From Actinomadura fibrosa (GTDB taxonomy: Bacteria; Actinomycetota; Actinomycetes; Streptosporangiales; Streptosporangiaceae): a stretch of DNA of 55,685 nucleotides. Made by a program: the position numbers and the translations under genes. The stretch spans positions 1 through 55,685 of the forward strand of contig NZ_CAACUY010000045.1 in NCBI RefSeq assembly GCF_900659615.1, written 5' to 3'. How positions within the stretch are numbered: the stretch's first letter is position 1; every line of letters begins with the position of its first letter. Under the pieces are notes generated by a model, which saw only the letters and a program-made list of their open reading frames with translations, had not been told where the DNA came from and ran no database searches. Shown one piece after another: positions 43,632 through 51,542 of the stretch.

Positions 43632-44762
43632 ATGGACCACGCCTGTGACGCGACCGCCGAGCGCGTCGCCCGGAGCCTCGGTTTCTCCTGCCGCGACGCC
43701 GACCCGCTGGTGAGCTTCCGCAACCCGTTCGGGCTGGAGAACGGCACCATGCCGGTCCTCGAACTGCTCGTCGTCGGCGGCGCGGTGTTCGCGCTCGTCC
43801 ACGCGTGGCGGCGCTGGCGGCGCGACGGCGACCCCGTCAACCTGTCGCTGTGGTTCGCCTCGGTCGTCTACCTCGCCGTCATCGAGCCGCCGCTCTACTT
43901 CCCGGGCTGGTTCGGGCTGGAGGACCAGGTCGGGTTCATCTTCTCGCACAACGTGTTCACCGTGCAGTTCATGTACGACCGGCTGCCGCTCTACATCGTG
44001 GCGTTCTACCCGGCGATCTCGCAGCTCGCGTACGAGCTCGTCCGGGCCCTCGGCGTCTTCGCCCGGCGCGGGCCGCTGGCCGGCGCGGTGGCGGTCGCCT
44101 TCGCCTGCCAGGTCTTCTACGAGATCTTCGACCACCTCGGCCCCCAGCTGAAGTGGTGGGCGTGGAACCCGGACAACAGGATGATCAACCAGCCCGCGCT
44201 GGCCTCGGTGCCGATGAACAGCATGCTCCTGTTCGCCTCCGTCTCCTTCGGCGCGATGACCTACCTCGTCGTCCGCCTGGCCGGGACGGACGACCGCCGC
44301 CGATCCCTCACCGGCGGTGGCCTCGCCTGGCGCACCGTCCTCGCGGGCGCCGCGACACCGCTGGCGATGATCATCGCGAGCGCGCCCAGCGGCGCCTTCC
44401 GCGGCGAGGACCAGCTCGGCGTCCAGCGGGCCGTCCTCGGTATCGAGCTCGCCGCGGTGTGGATCGCGGGCCTCTACCTCCTCGCGGACGCCTGGCTCGC
44501 ACACCGCGCGGGCGCGGTGCCCCCGGTCGCGTCGCCGGGGTTCGTGCGGACGTACCCGGCGCTGTACCTCGGCGTCCACATCGTCCTGTGGCTGGTCGCC
44601 CTGCCCGCCTACCTGTCGGCGACCGGGGGCGTCACCGAGCAGGGCACCCCCGTCGGAAGCCTCTGGTACGCGTCGCTGTGCGCCGCCGCCGCGACCGCGA
44701 TCCTGCTGGCCGCGCTCCGCGCGAGCGCGCCCCGAACCGCCCCGGAGCCTGTGCGATCCTAG
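43632..44762 (+). CDS. Polytopic membrane protein, unknown function
   Basis: A 376-aa integral membrane protein with about nine hydrophobic segments: LELLVVGGAVFALVHAW, LWFASVVYLAVIEPPLYF, PLYIVAFYPAISQLAYEL, AGAVAVAFACQVFYEIFD, MLLFASVSFGAMTYLVV, TVLAGAATPLAMIIASA, IELAAVWIAGLYLLADAW, LYLGVHIVLWLVALPAYL and SLCAAAATAILLAAL. I recognise no named family. It lies 14 bp after the monooxygenase and 4 bp before the TetR gene, so all three form an operon; it may export or bind the monooxygenase product. ATG has GGAGAGCGGACC upstream. Confidence 0.85.
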   Translation: MDHACDATAERVARSLGFSCRDADPLVSFRNPFGLENGTMPVLELLVVGGAVFALVHAWRRWRRDGDPVNLSLWFASVVYLAVIEPPLYFPGWFGLEDQVGFIFSHNVFTVQFMYDRLPLYIVAFYPAISQLAYELVRALGVFARRGPLAGAVAVAFACQVFYEIFDHLGPQLKWWAWNPDNRMINQPALASVPMNSMLLFASVSFGAMTYLVVRLAGTDDRRRSLTGGGLAWRTVLAGAATPLAMIIASAPSGAFRGEDQLGVQRAVLGIELAAVWIAGLYLLADAWLAHRAGAVPPVASPGFVRTYPALYLGVHIVLWLVALPAYLSATGGVTEQGTPVGSLWYASLCAAAATAILLAALRASAPRTAPEPVRS

Positions 44763-44766
44763 GGCC

Positions 44767-45384
44767 ATGGGGCACCACGGCTGGGGAGGGCGGCCGCCCG
44801 CGTCGGACGCCGAGGCCCGCCAGCGCATCGTCGACGCGACCGCCCGCTGCATCGACCGGCACGGCGTCACGAAGACGACCCTGTCCGACGTCGCGAACGA
44901 GCTCGGCGTCACCCGGCAGACCGTCTACCGCCACTTCGACCGGATCAACGACATCGTCGCCGAGGTGGCCGCCCAGGGCGCGGAGGCGTTCGTCGACCGG
45001 CTCGTCGCCCACCTCCAGGGCACGGCCGACCCGGCCGAGGCCGTCGTCGAGGGCATGGTCTTCTGCCTCCGGACGATCCCGACCGAGCCGCGCCTCAGCC
45101 TCCTGCTGCAACTCGGCGACTCCAGCGCGTTCGGCCGCGGGGCCACCACCGCGGACACCATCGCCTACGGCGCCCGCATGCTCCGCCGCTTCCCCGTCGA
45201 CTGGGACGCCGCCGGCGTCGGCGACGACGACCTCACCGGCCTCGCCGAGATGATCATGCGCCTGCTGACCTCCCTCCTCCAGCACCCGAGCGACCCGGCC
45301 CACGACGAGGCGCACCTCCGCGCCCTCCTCACCCGCTGGCTGGCCCCGGCCCTGAACCGCGCCCCCGCACCGTCCCCCCGCTGA
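44767..45384 (+). CDS. TetR-family repressor (monooxygenase operon)
   Basis: A 205-aa regulator. HTH at about 20-65: ATARCIDRHGVTKTTLSDVANELGVTRQTVYRHFDRINDIVAEV. The C-terminal ligand domain is helical and hydrophobic. It closes the monooxygenase-membrane protein operon and is the likely owner of the dyad at 42063, which would give negative autoregulation. Converges with the RibD-type gene, with only 6 bp between stops. Confidence 0.9.
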   Translation: MGHHGWGGRPPASDAEARQRIVDATARCIDRHGVTKTTLSDVANELGVTRQTVYRHFDRINDIVAEVAAQGAEAFVDRLVAHLQGTADPAEAVVEGMVFCLRTIPTEPRLSLLLQLGDSSAFGRGATTADTIAYGARMLRRFPVDWDAAGVGDDDLTGLAEMIMRLLTSLLQHPSDPAHDEAHLRALLTRWLAPALNRAPAPSPR

Positions 45385-45390
45385 GGGGGG
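45374..45390. terminator. Hairpin centred on converging stops
   Basis: CCCCCC (45374-45379) pairs with GGGGGG (45385-45390) around GCTGA, which contains the TetR gene stop. It is in the 6-bp gap between convergent genes and so can stop both transcripts. Confidence 0.65.
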
Positions 45391-46017
45391 TCAGGCGAAG
45401 GCGGCGAGGCCCTCGTACCCGGCTCGCGGCGCCTCGCCCGTCGTCTCGTATTCGAGAAGCAGCAGGCCGTTGTCCGTCGCCTCGTGGTGGACGAGGCGGA
45501 GGCCGGACGTGGCGCCCGGCCCGGCCAGGAGCCGGCGGCCCGTCCGCAGGACCGTGGGCGCCACCACGAGGCGGAGGACGTCGACCATGCCCGCCGCGAG
45601 CAGCGTGTCACCGAGGCGGGCACTGCCGTGGATCTGGAGTTCCCGTCCCGGACGCGCCTTCAGATCGGCCACCGTCTGGACCGGGTCGCCCTTGAGCACG
45701 GTCGCGGGTTGCCACGCGCCCTCGGTGAGCGTGTTCGTCACGACGTACTTCGGCAGCGCGTTCATCCGCTCGGCGAAGGGGTCGGCCGGGTCGGTGACCC
45801 GCGGCCAGTCGCGCGCGAACGCCTCATAGGTGCGCCGGCCGAGCAGCAGGCCGTCGGCGAGGTCGAGCCAGCCGGAGGCGCGCTCGACGAACGCCCGGTC
45901 GATGTGGGGGACGAGCCAGCCGCCGGCCGCGAACCCGTCGCTGGTGTCCTCGTCCGGTGAGCCGGGTCCCTGGCTGACCCCGTCGAGCGTGACGAACTCG
46001 GTGAGGCTGATCCTCAT
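45391..46017 (-). CDS. Dihydrofolate reductase-like (RibD C-terminal) protein
   Basis: A 208-aa protein of the DHFR/RibD-C fold: FVTLDGVSQGPGSPDEDTSDGF at the start, LADGLLLGRRTYEAFARDWPRV, LPKYVVTNTL, DLKARPGRELQIHGSARLGDTLLAAGMVDVLRLVVAPTVLRTGRRLL. NADPH reductase activity is expected; substrate unknown. ATG 46017 overlaps the SRPBCC stop (ATGA), so it is translated coupled to it in an ArsR-SRPBCC-RibD operon, a layout that recurs in actinomycetes. Confidence 0.92.
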   Translation of the reverse strand: MRISLTEFVTLDGVSQGPGSPDEDTSDGFAAGGWLVPHIDRAFVERASGWLDLADGLLLGRRTYEAFARDWPRVTDPADPFAERMNALPKYVVTNTLTEGAWQPATVLKGDPVQTVADLKARPGRELQIHGSARLGDTLLAAGMVDVLRLVVAPTVLRTGRRLLAGPGATSGLRLVHHEATDNGLLLLEYETTGEAPRAGYEGLAAFA

Positions 46018-46493
46018 CGCGCCGCCTCCCGCTCGATGAGGGCGGCGAGCTGGCCGGTGACCGTGCCCCAGCCGTCGGCGAAGCCGAGCTTGTCGTGGCG
46101 GGCGCGGGACTCCGGGTCGCCGTGCCGGACGACCAGCCGGTAGTCCGTGCCGTCCGGATGGTCGGCGAAGGTGATCTCGGCGGTCATCGCGACCGGCGCC
46201 GGGTCGGCGGGACGCCAGGCGCCGTCCACGGCGTTGGTGAACACGATCCGCTCCAGCTCGTCGACGGCGAGGAAGCAGGCGTCCAGGTGGGGGCCGAACG
46301 CGGCGCCGCCGCCGTCGCTCAGTTGCGTGACGAACGCCCCGCCGGGACGCAGGTCCAGGCGGTCCACCCGGCAGCGGGACGGGGCCGGGACCCACCATCG
46401 CTCCAGCCGGGACGGGTCGGCCCAGGCGTTCCACACGGCCGTGCGCGGAGCGCGGATGATCCGCTCCAGGCCGAGGTCGAGGTCGGGGTTCAC
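46014..46493 (-). CDS. SRPBCC (AHSA1-like) domain protein
   Basis: A 159-aa START/SRPBCC fold protein. Family marks: LERIIRAPRTAVWNAWADPSRLERWWVP and the D-H-L-like LRPGGAFVT region, then EITFADHPDGTDYRLVVRHGDPESRARHDKLGFADGWGTVTGQLAALI. Such proteins bind hydrophobic ligands. GTG at 46493 overlaps the ArsR stop, with GGAGGAGAAGCA upstream. Middle gene of the three-gene operon. Confidence 0.92.
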   Translation of the reverse strand: MNPDLDLGLERIIRAPRTAVWNAWADPSRLERWWVPAPSRCRVDRLDLRPGGAFVTQLSDGGGAAFGPHLDACFLAVDELERIVFTNAVDGAWRPADPAPVAMTAEITFADHPDGTDYRLVVRHGDPESRARHDKLGFADGWGTVTGQLAALIEREAAR

Positions 46494-46825
46494 TGCTTCT
46501 CCTCCGGGTCGGTGACGAGGCGTTCGAGGCGGTCGGTGCGGCCCTCCCAGATCCGGCGCTGCTCGGCGAGCCAGTCGTCGACGAGGGCGAGCCGCTCGCG
46601 GTTGAGCACGCAGGTCCGCACGCGGCCGGACTTGACCGTGCGGATCAGGTCGTTGGCCTCCAGCGTCCGCACGTGCTTCATGAACGAGGGGAGGGTCATC
46701 GGGAAGTCGCGGGCGAGGTCGCCGACGCTCGTGGGGCCGTGGCCGAGGCGCCGGACGACCGCGCGCCGGGTCGGGTCGGCCAGGGCGACGAAGACGCCGT
46801 CCAGCTGCGCCGAATACTGTGCCAT
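46490..46825 (-). CDS. ArsR-family repressor
   Basis: A 111-aa winged-helix regulator: LDGVFVALADPTRRAVVRRLGHGPTSVGDLARDFPMTLPSFMKHVRTLEANDLIRT. No cysteine pair of the arsenic-sensing type is seen, so it senses something other than metal. ATG 46825 has AATACT 7 nt upstream and TTGCGC 17 bp before that; a dyad overlies the -35 element. First gene of the operon and likely autoregulator. Confidence 0.92.
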   Translation of the reverse strand: MAQYSAQLDGVFVALADPTRRAVVRRLGHGPTSVGDLARDFPMTLPSFMKHVRTLEANDLIRTVKSGRVRTCVLNRERLALVDDWLAEQRRIWEGRTDRLERLVTDPEEKQ

Positions 46826-46851
46826 GCGGCTAAGTATTGCGGTCCGAAATG

Positions 46852-46869
46852 GTTAGCGCAAGGGCTAAC
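46852..46869 (-). promoter_or_regulatory. ArsR operator dyad over the promoter
   Basis: GTTAGC (46852-46857) and GCTAAC (46864-46869) form a perfect dyad with a 6-bp spacer. The -35 TTGCGC (46856-46861, minus strand) lies within it and the -10 AATACT is at 46833-46838, 17 bp away. Binding there would block the ArsR promoter; that ArsR binds it is inferred. Confidence 0.65.
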
Positions 46870-46887
46870 TGTTCGGCGTCCGCCGGT

Positions 46888-47415
46888 TCAGGGCCGGGAC
46901 GTGTCCCGGAAGACCAGCCAGCGCATCGCGCTGTACATGTAGAGGGCCTCGCAGAGGCCGGCGGTGAGGCGGGCCAGGTGGTACTCCAGCCCCAGCCAGG
47001 CCAGGCCCCAGCCGACGCCGAGGATGAACGCGGCGTAGTTGACCGCGATGACCGCCGCGTAGACCGCGGCCTGCTGCCCGATCGGCCCGTGCGAGCGGAA
47101 GTTGAGGCTGCGGTTCAGCAGGAAGCTCAGCCCGAACGCCAGCAGGTAGGCGAGCGTGATGGCGACGGGCAGGGGCCAGCCGAGGCCGCCGTGCAGCGCC
47201 GTCAGCAGGCCGAGGTCCACCGCGAACGTGAACCCGTTGATGAGCGCGAAGCCCAGGAAGCTCGGGGCGACGACGCGCGACAGCCCGAAGGGCAGCCCGC
47301 GCGCGACCGCCGCCATGAAGGCGTGGAAGGACGCCCCGGCCCCGGCGGGTGCCCGGCCGTCCAGGGGGATGACGGCCACCTCGTCCTGAGGGGTCACGCC
47401 GGTGTCACCGGGCAC
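46888..47415 (-). CDS. GtrA-family membrane protein
   Basis: A 175-aa protein with four hydrophobic segments: APSFLGFALINGFTFAVDLGLLTALHG, PLPVAITLAYLLAFGLSFLLNRSLNF, AAVYAAVIAVNYAAFILGVG and LTAGLCEALYMYSAMRWLVF, ending RDTSRP. The NRSLNFRSHG and RWLVFRDTSRP pieces are GtrA marks. GtrA proteins are associated with transport of lipid-linked sugars in cell-wall glycan modification. Its 5' start region is uncertain, since about 35 residues before the first segment are unstructured. Confidence 0.9.
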   Translation of the reverse strand: MPGDTGVTPQDEVAVIPLDGRAPAGAGASFHAFMAAVARGLPFGLSRVVAPSFLGFALINGFTFAVDLGLLTALHGGLGWPLPVAITLAYLLAFGLSFLLNRSLNFRSHGPIGQQAAVYAAVIAVNYAAFILGVGWGLAWLGLEYHLARLTAGLCEALYMYSAMRWLVFRDTSRP

Positions 47416-47477
47416 GGTCTTGAACGTCGTCGGTCACGCGAGAGCCCCCCGGCTGGATCCTGCTGCCGGTACACACG

Positions 47478-48491
47478 CTAGGGCAGGCCGCGTACCGGCA
47501 CGTCGTCCGGGATGCCGATCCCGCGTCCACCGCGAGGGGGAGCCTGCGGCTCGGCCCGGAACGTCCGGCGGTAGGCGCCCGGGGTCGTGCCCAGCGCGCG
47601 GAGGAACCGCCTGCGCAGGTTGGTCGCCGAGGACAGGCCGACGCGTTGCGCGACGGCGTCCAGGGGGAGGTCGGACGACTCCAGCAGCTCCTGGGCCGCG
47701 GCGATCCGCTGCGCGAGCAGCCACTGCCCCGGGCCGACCCCGAGCTGGTCGGTGAACCGGCGGGCGAGCGTGCGCGCCGAGACGCCCGCGCGCGCGGCGA
47801 GGTCCTCGACCGACAGGGGCTCGCCGAGCCGCGCGGCCGCCCACTCCAGCAGCGGCGCCAGCGAACCGTCGATCTGCCCGGCGCGCGGCGGCGCCGAGTA
47901 CTGCAACTGCCCGCCCTCGCGGTGCGGGGGCATCACCATGCTCCGCGCGACGTGCGCGGCGTACCCGGCGCCCTGGTCGGCGCGCACCAGGTGCAGGCAC
48001 AGGTCGATCCCGGCGCCGGCGCCGGCGCTGGTGGCCACGTCGCCGTCGTCGACGTACAGCACGTCCGCGTCCACGTCGACGTCCGGGAACCGCGCGGCCA
48101 GCTCGTCCGCCCGCTGCCAGTGCGTGGTCGCGCGCCGCCCGTCCAGCAGGCCCGCGTGCGCGAGCGCGAAGGCGCCAGTGCAGATGGCGACGACCCGCGC
48201 CCCGCGCTCGTGCGCGCGGCGGAGCGCCTGGACGAGCGCGGGCGACGGCGGTTCCTGGACGGGCAGCCAGCCCGGGACGACCACGGTGTCCGCGCGTTCG
48301 AGCGCCGCGAGCCCCTCGGTCACCAGCATCGCGTACCCGGCGCGCGTGGTGATCGGGCCCGGGCGTTCGGCGCACACGCCGAACGTGTAGCGCGGCGGCA
48401 GCCCGGGCCGCCGCGTCCCGAACACCTCGGCCGCGCAGCCGAGCTCGAAGGTCGACTGCGCGGGACGGACGAGCGCCACGACGCGATGCAT
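47478..48491 (-). CDS. GlxA-type regulator (second copy in window)
   Basis: A 337-aa protein: DJ-1/PfpI-like N-terminus (MHRVVALVRPAQSTFELGCAAEVFG; VVVPGWLPVQEPPSP; VVAICTGAFALAHAGLLDGRRATTHW) and AraC HTH C-terminus (AARAGVSARTLARRFTDQLGVGPGQWLLAQRIAAAQELL, then AYRRTF). It is a homologue of the regulator at 38356, with the same Cys-Thr-Gly elbow. ATG 48491 has TACTTT 6 nt upstream (leaderless). Divergent from the cupin gene, the likely target. Confidence 0.92.
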   Translation of the reverse strand: MHRVVALVRPAQSTFELGCAAEVFGTRRPGLPPRYTFGVCAERPGPITTRAGYAMLVTEGLAALERADTVVVPGWLPVQEPPSPALVQALRRAHERGARVVAICTGAFALAHAGLLDGRRATTHWQRADELAARFPDVDVDADVLYVDDGDVATSAGAGAGIDLCLHLVRADQGAGYAAHVARSMVMPPHREGGQLQYSAPPRAGQIDGSLAPLLEWAAARLGEPLSVEDLAARAGVSARTLARRFTDQLGVGPGQWLLAQRIAAAQELLESSDLPLDAVAQRVGLSSATNLRRRFLRALGTTPGAYRRTFRAEPQAPPRGGRGIGIPDDVPVRGLP

Positions 48492-48564
48492 GGCAGCAAA
48501 GTACCGCAGGATGTCTTTTCTGACACTCGCTGCACGGTGCCGCACGCGGACAGGCTGGGGTGCC

Positions 48565-48897
48565 ATGACGACAGAAAGCAGCATGCACGGCTATGTGTGG
48601 TCCAACGTCCGGGACGCCCCGGTCCGCGAGCTCTTCCCCGGTATCCGCTCGCATTCGCTGTGGTCGGGGGACAACGGCGCGAAGGCGTTCGTGCTGGAGA
48701 TGGACCCCGGCACCTCCTGGGAGGGCGTCGACGTCCACGATCCCGGCCCGGAGGAGGTCTTCGTGGTCTCCGGTGTCTTCAACGACGGCGACCGCGACTA
48801 TCCCGCGGGCTCCTTCATCCACGCCCCGGCGGGCTCCAGCCACGTCCCGCAGACGGAACAGGGCTGCACCCTGTTCCTCTTCTACCCCGAGGGCTAG
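48565..48897 (+). CDS. Cupin-domain protein
   Basis: A 110-aa single-domain cupin, probably a small metal-binding beta barrel. Motif 1 is around VDVHDPGPEEVFVVSGVFND and motif 2 around DYPAGSFIHAPAGSSHVPQTEQG; these give two His and an acid for metal. It resembles the ChrR-type cupins seen beside anti-sigma or regulatory genes. The stop codon shares CTAG with the TetR gene on the other strand. ATG 48565 has CAGGCT 8 nt upstream. Confidence 0.88.
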   Translation: MTTESSMHGYVWSNVRDAPVRELFPGIRSHSLWSGDNGAKAFVLEMDPGTSWEGVDVHDPGPEEVFVVSGVFNDGDRDYPAGSFIHAPAGSSHVPQTEQGCTLFLFYPEG

Positions 48898-49499
48898 GAC
48901 GGGCCGCCGCTGCCGCACAGGCGCAGGGCGCTCTCCAGGCACAGGGCCGCCGCCTCCCGGGCGGTGAGGCGCCCGGCGGCGAGCTCCGCGGCGGCGGCGT
49001 GCTGGAGGCCGATGACGGCGGCGGCGAGCCAGGAGGCGGAGAGCGACGCGTCGAAGTCGCCCGCTTCCTGGCCCCGCCGGACGAGCCGCGCCAGCCGCGG
49101 CGGCACGACGTCGTGGGGGTCGTTCACCTTCGGCCGCGGGATCCCCGTCAGGGTCGGGTTGAGCAGCAGCGGGTAGCGGTCGAGGAACCGCCAGCCCGCG
49201 TCGAGGAACCGGGCCAGCGCGTCGGCGGGCGGGGCGGTCTCCAGCTCGGCGGCGTCGAGCAGCGCGCCGTACTCGGCGGCCGCGGCCTCGATGAGGGCGG
49301 CGACGAGCGCGTCCCGCGACGGGAAGTGCGCGTAGACGGTCTGCCGGGTGACGTTCGCCCTGCCGGCGATCTCCTCCATGCTGGCGTCGAGCCGCTCGCC
49401 GAGGACGACGCGGGCCGCGTCGAGGATCGCGCCGATGCTGCGCCGCGCGTCGGACCGCCGGGGGCGGGTCCGCGCACCGGAGTCGAGCGCGTCAGCCAT
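48894..49499 (-). CDS. TetR-family regulator
   Basis: A 201-aa regulator with HTH at about 20-65: SIGAILDAARVVLGERLDASMEEIAGRANVTRQTVYAHFPSRDALVAALI. The rest is a helical ligand domain. The ATG at 49499 has TACGGT 7 nt upstream (49507-49512), leaderless. The stop shares CTAG with the cupin gene. Target not obvious; the aldolase gene is divergent across the spacer. Confidence 0.9.
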   Translation of the reverse strand: MADALDSGARTRPRRSDARRSIGAILDAARVVLGERLDASMEEIAGRANVTRQTVYAHFPSRDALVAALIEAAAAEYGALLDAAELETAPPADALARFLDAGWRFLDRYPLLLNPTLTGIPRPKVNDPHDVVPPRLARLVRRGQEAGDFDASLSASWLAAAVIGLQHAAAAELAAGRLTAREAAALCLESALRLCGSGGPS

Positions 49500-49567
49500 C
49501 CCGGTCACCGTAGCCGTCCGGTCGCGGCCTTGGAAACTCGCCGGGCCCCCACCCGTGCGGTGGGCGG

Positions 49568-49596
49568 GACCGGGGCGGGCGCGACCGGGGCGGGCG
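49568..49596. repeat. Direct repeat upstream of the aldolase
   Basis: GACCGGGGCGGGCG is repeated exactly at 49568-49581 and 49583-49596 (15-bp period). It lies in the 120-bp divergent region before the aldolase gene and could be a TetR or activator site. Confidence 0.45.
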
Positions 49597-49648
49597 GCGT
49601 ATCGTCCCTTTCGATCATGCATGCGGGCGCGACGAGAGGCGGAGCCGG

Positions 49649-49675
49649 ATGACGAACGGACGGGCCGCGCGGTGA
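49649..49675 (+). CDS. Possible leader mini-ORF overlapping the aldolase start
   Basis: An 8-codon ORF (MTNGRAAR) with a strong ribosome site GAGAGGCGGAG just upstream, ending in TGA at 49673-49675. That TGA overlaps the GTG (49672) of the aldolase in a GTGA arrangement. It may couple translation, as in operons, or be an N-terminus misread because of a sequence error. It is short, so I keep confidence low. Confidence 0.4.
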   Translation: MTNGRAAR

Positions 49676-50364
49676 CCCCCGCCGAGGAGGTCGCCGTGGG
49701 TTGCCGTGTGCTGGCCGCGCACGGCAACGCCGACCTGATCTGGGGCCACCTGTCCCTCCGCGATCCCGGCGGCGCCGGGGTCTGGCTGAAGGCGGCGGGC
49801 TACGGGATGGAGGAGATCACCCCCGAGCGGGTCGTGCTCATCGACCGCGAGGGGACGCGCCTGGACGGCCAGGGCCGCGTCCACCTCGAATATCCGATCC
49901 ATACCGAGATCATGGCCGCGCGTCCCGATGTCGGCGCGGTCGTGCACAGCCATGCCGAGGCGGCCGTGGCCTTCGCCGCCACGGGCCTGGCGCTGCGTCC
50001 GGTCGGCCATGAGGGCACGTTGTTCTGGCCGCCGGACATCGCCCGCTTCACCGCCACCGGAGACCTGATCCGCGACCGTGCCCTGGGCGCGGCGGTCGCC
50101 GAGGCCATCGGCGACCGCAACGCGCTGCTGCTGCACCGGCACGGCCTGGTCACCACCGGACCCGACGTCCCCACCGCCGTCATGACCGCGATCTTCCTGG
50201 AGAAGGCCTGCCGGATGCAGCTCCAGGTCGCCGCCCTCACCACCGCCTACGACCACTCCGACGAGGACGAGGCCCTCGCCAAGCGCGCCCGCTGCTACTC
50301 GCCCGCGCAACTGGAGGCCGCCTGGGCCTACCTCGTCCGATTACTGCCCCGGGAAGCGGGCTGA
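49672..50364 (+). CDS. Class II aldolase/adducin family protein
   Basis: A 230-aa zinc-dependent aldolase-fold protein: AEEVAVGCRVLAAHGNADLIWGHLSLRD at the start, then VHSHAEAAVAF (H-x-H) and LLHRHGLVTTGPDVPTAVM. The zinc ligands are expected from those histidines. Members include L-fuculose-1-phosphate aldolase and related sugar enzymes; the substrate is unknown here. GTG 49672 chosen for alignment and overlap with the mini-ORF; the ATG at 49621 would extend it by 17 residues. Confidence 0.88.
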   Translation: MTPAEEVAVGCRVLAAHGNADLIWGHLSLRDPGGAGVWLKAAGYGMEEITPERVVLIDREGTRLDGQGRVHLEYPIHTEIMAARPDVGAVVHSHAEAAVAFAATGLALRPVGHEGTLFWPPDIARFTATGDLIRDRALGAAVAEAIGDRNALLLHRHGLVTTGPDVPTAVMTAIFLEKACRMQLQVAALTTAYDHSDEDEALAKRARCYSPAQLEAAWAYLVRLLPREAG

Positions 50365-50385
50365 GCGCTGCCGGGAGGAATGCGC

Positions 50386-51498
50386 ATGTTGACCTGGGAT
50401 CCGGATGCGATCGAGTTGGTCGAGTGGATCCGCGAGTGGGAGCGGCTCATCTACGGCGGACGCGTCCGTGGCCACGTCCTGCACGAGACGGTCGAAGCGG
50501 GCTACCGGCCGTACGAGTTCGAGCGTCCGCTGTCCGGCGTCGAGGAGGTCGCGGAGCTCCTCACGCGGTTCAGCGGGACGGACGTCACCGTCGCCGCGAG
50601 CCCGGGCCTCATGTGGTTCGGCGGTGCGGGAGGAGGCGAGCGGAACGGCCAATACGGCATCCACGTGGAGCCGGAGGAGGACGCCGAGCCTGTCGTGCCG
50701 TGGGGCGGCGTCTTCTCCAGCCCGGTGGAGACGGCGGCTTGGCTCGACGAGATCGCCCGCACGCTGCTCGACGTGTCCCTCAGCGTGGAGCTGTGGGATC
50801 TGCCTTACGCGGCTCCGGTCGAGATCCGCTTGGACGGCTTCGGTTCCAACGGCTTCTGCGCGTTCGAGGCGTGGACCGGTTCGCGCTGGCTCAAGGTGTC
50901 GTCCGTGCCCGTCGGGGCCTTCTCACTCGGAGTGTGGCCCCTGCTCCTGCCGCCCGTTCTGCAGGAACCGCGGGTGGATAGCACGGGCGCGCTGCACGCC
51001 TGGCTGGGGCCGCTCATCGGCTCCCTGCTGGGGACGCCTCTCGCGGCCCCCGAGTCCGACCGACCCCTGCACGAGCGTCTGACCTGCAAGGTGGTCAAAG
51101 CGAGCCGTGGCCAGGCGGCACTGTCGATCGGCTCGGTGGAGACCAACTGGCTGCGGACGGCCGATGACCTCCGCCCGCTGTTCCACCCGGTGATCTACCG
51201 CCCGTTCCGGCCCTCCGGCCCGCGCGACCTCGCCGGCTGGCTGGACGCGGTCGCGGAGGCCGTCCACACCGGCGAGACGATCTGGTCGTCCAACTGGTCC
51301 GGACACATCGACCCGTTCAAGACCCGAGGGGACTCCATGCGCGTCGCCGAGGACGTCTTCGCCCTCGGCCCGCCGGAGGAGTGCCGCGTCGACACCGTGG
51401 ACGCCGACCGCATCGTGACGGTCATCCCGACGCCGGAAAGGTCGGTCACGCTGGCCGGATGGAAGGGGTCACGCGAGCCGGGCATACGGGGTGCCTGA
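50386..51498 (+). CDS. Hypothetical protein, no family recognised
   Basis: A 370-aa cytosolic protein that I do not recognise. It is rich in Trp, Leu and acidic residues, with blocks WIREWERLIYGGRVRGHVLHETVEAGY, VAASPGLMWFGGAGGG, and GWKGSREPGIRG, and no membrane segments or signal peptide. Composition is a little less alanine-rich than its neighbours. ATG 50386 has GGGAGGA six nt upstream; ATG 50380 overlaps that site. It follows the aldolase by 21 bp, so co-transcription is likely. Confidence 0.75.
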   Translation: MLTWDPDAIELVEWIREWERLIYGGRVRGHVLHETVEAGYRPYEFERPLSGVEEVAELLTRFSGTDVTVAASPGLMWFGGAGGGERNGQYGIHVEPEEDAEPVVPWGGVFSSPVETAAWLDEIARTLLDVSLSVELWDLPYAAPVEIRLDGFGSNGFCAFEAWTGSRWLKVSSVPVGAFSLGVWPLLLPPVLQEPRVDSTGALHAWLGPLIGSLLGTPLAAPESDRPLHERLTCKVVKASRGQAALSIGSVETNWLRTADDLRPLFHPVIYRPFRPSGPRDLAGWLDAVAEAVHTGETIWSSNWSGHIDPFKTRGDSMRVAEDVFALGPPEECRVDTVDADRIVTVIPTPERSVTLAGWKGSREPGIRGA

Positions 51499-51542
51499 CC
51501 CGCCGGTACCGCGTGCCGCCGCTACGCCGCACCGGCGGTCAG
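51495..51542. terminator. Large hairpin spanning two converging stops
   Basis: CTGACCCGCCGGT (51495-51507) pairs, with one bulged base, with ACCGGCGGTCAG (51531-51542). It covers the stop region of the hypothetical gene and the end of the MBL-fold gene. This is a strong candidate two-way terminator. Confidence 0.65.

Noticed and set aside
40578..44762. 1394-codon plus-strand frame
   Set aside because: Its end is the real membrane protein in the same frame; the earlier part is antisense or out of frame to the disulfide reductase and monooxygenase and lacks any domain.
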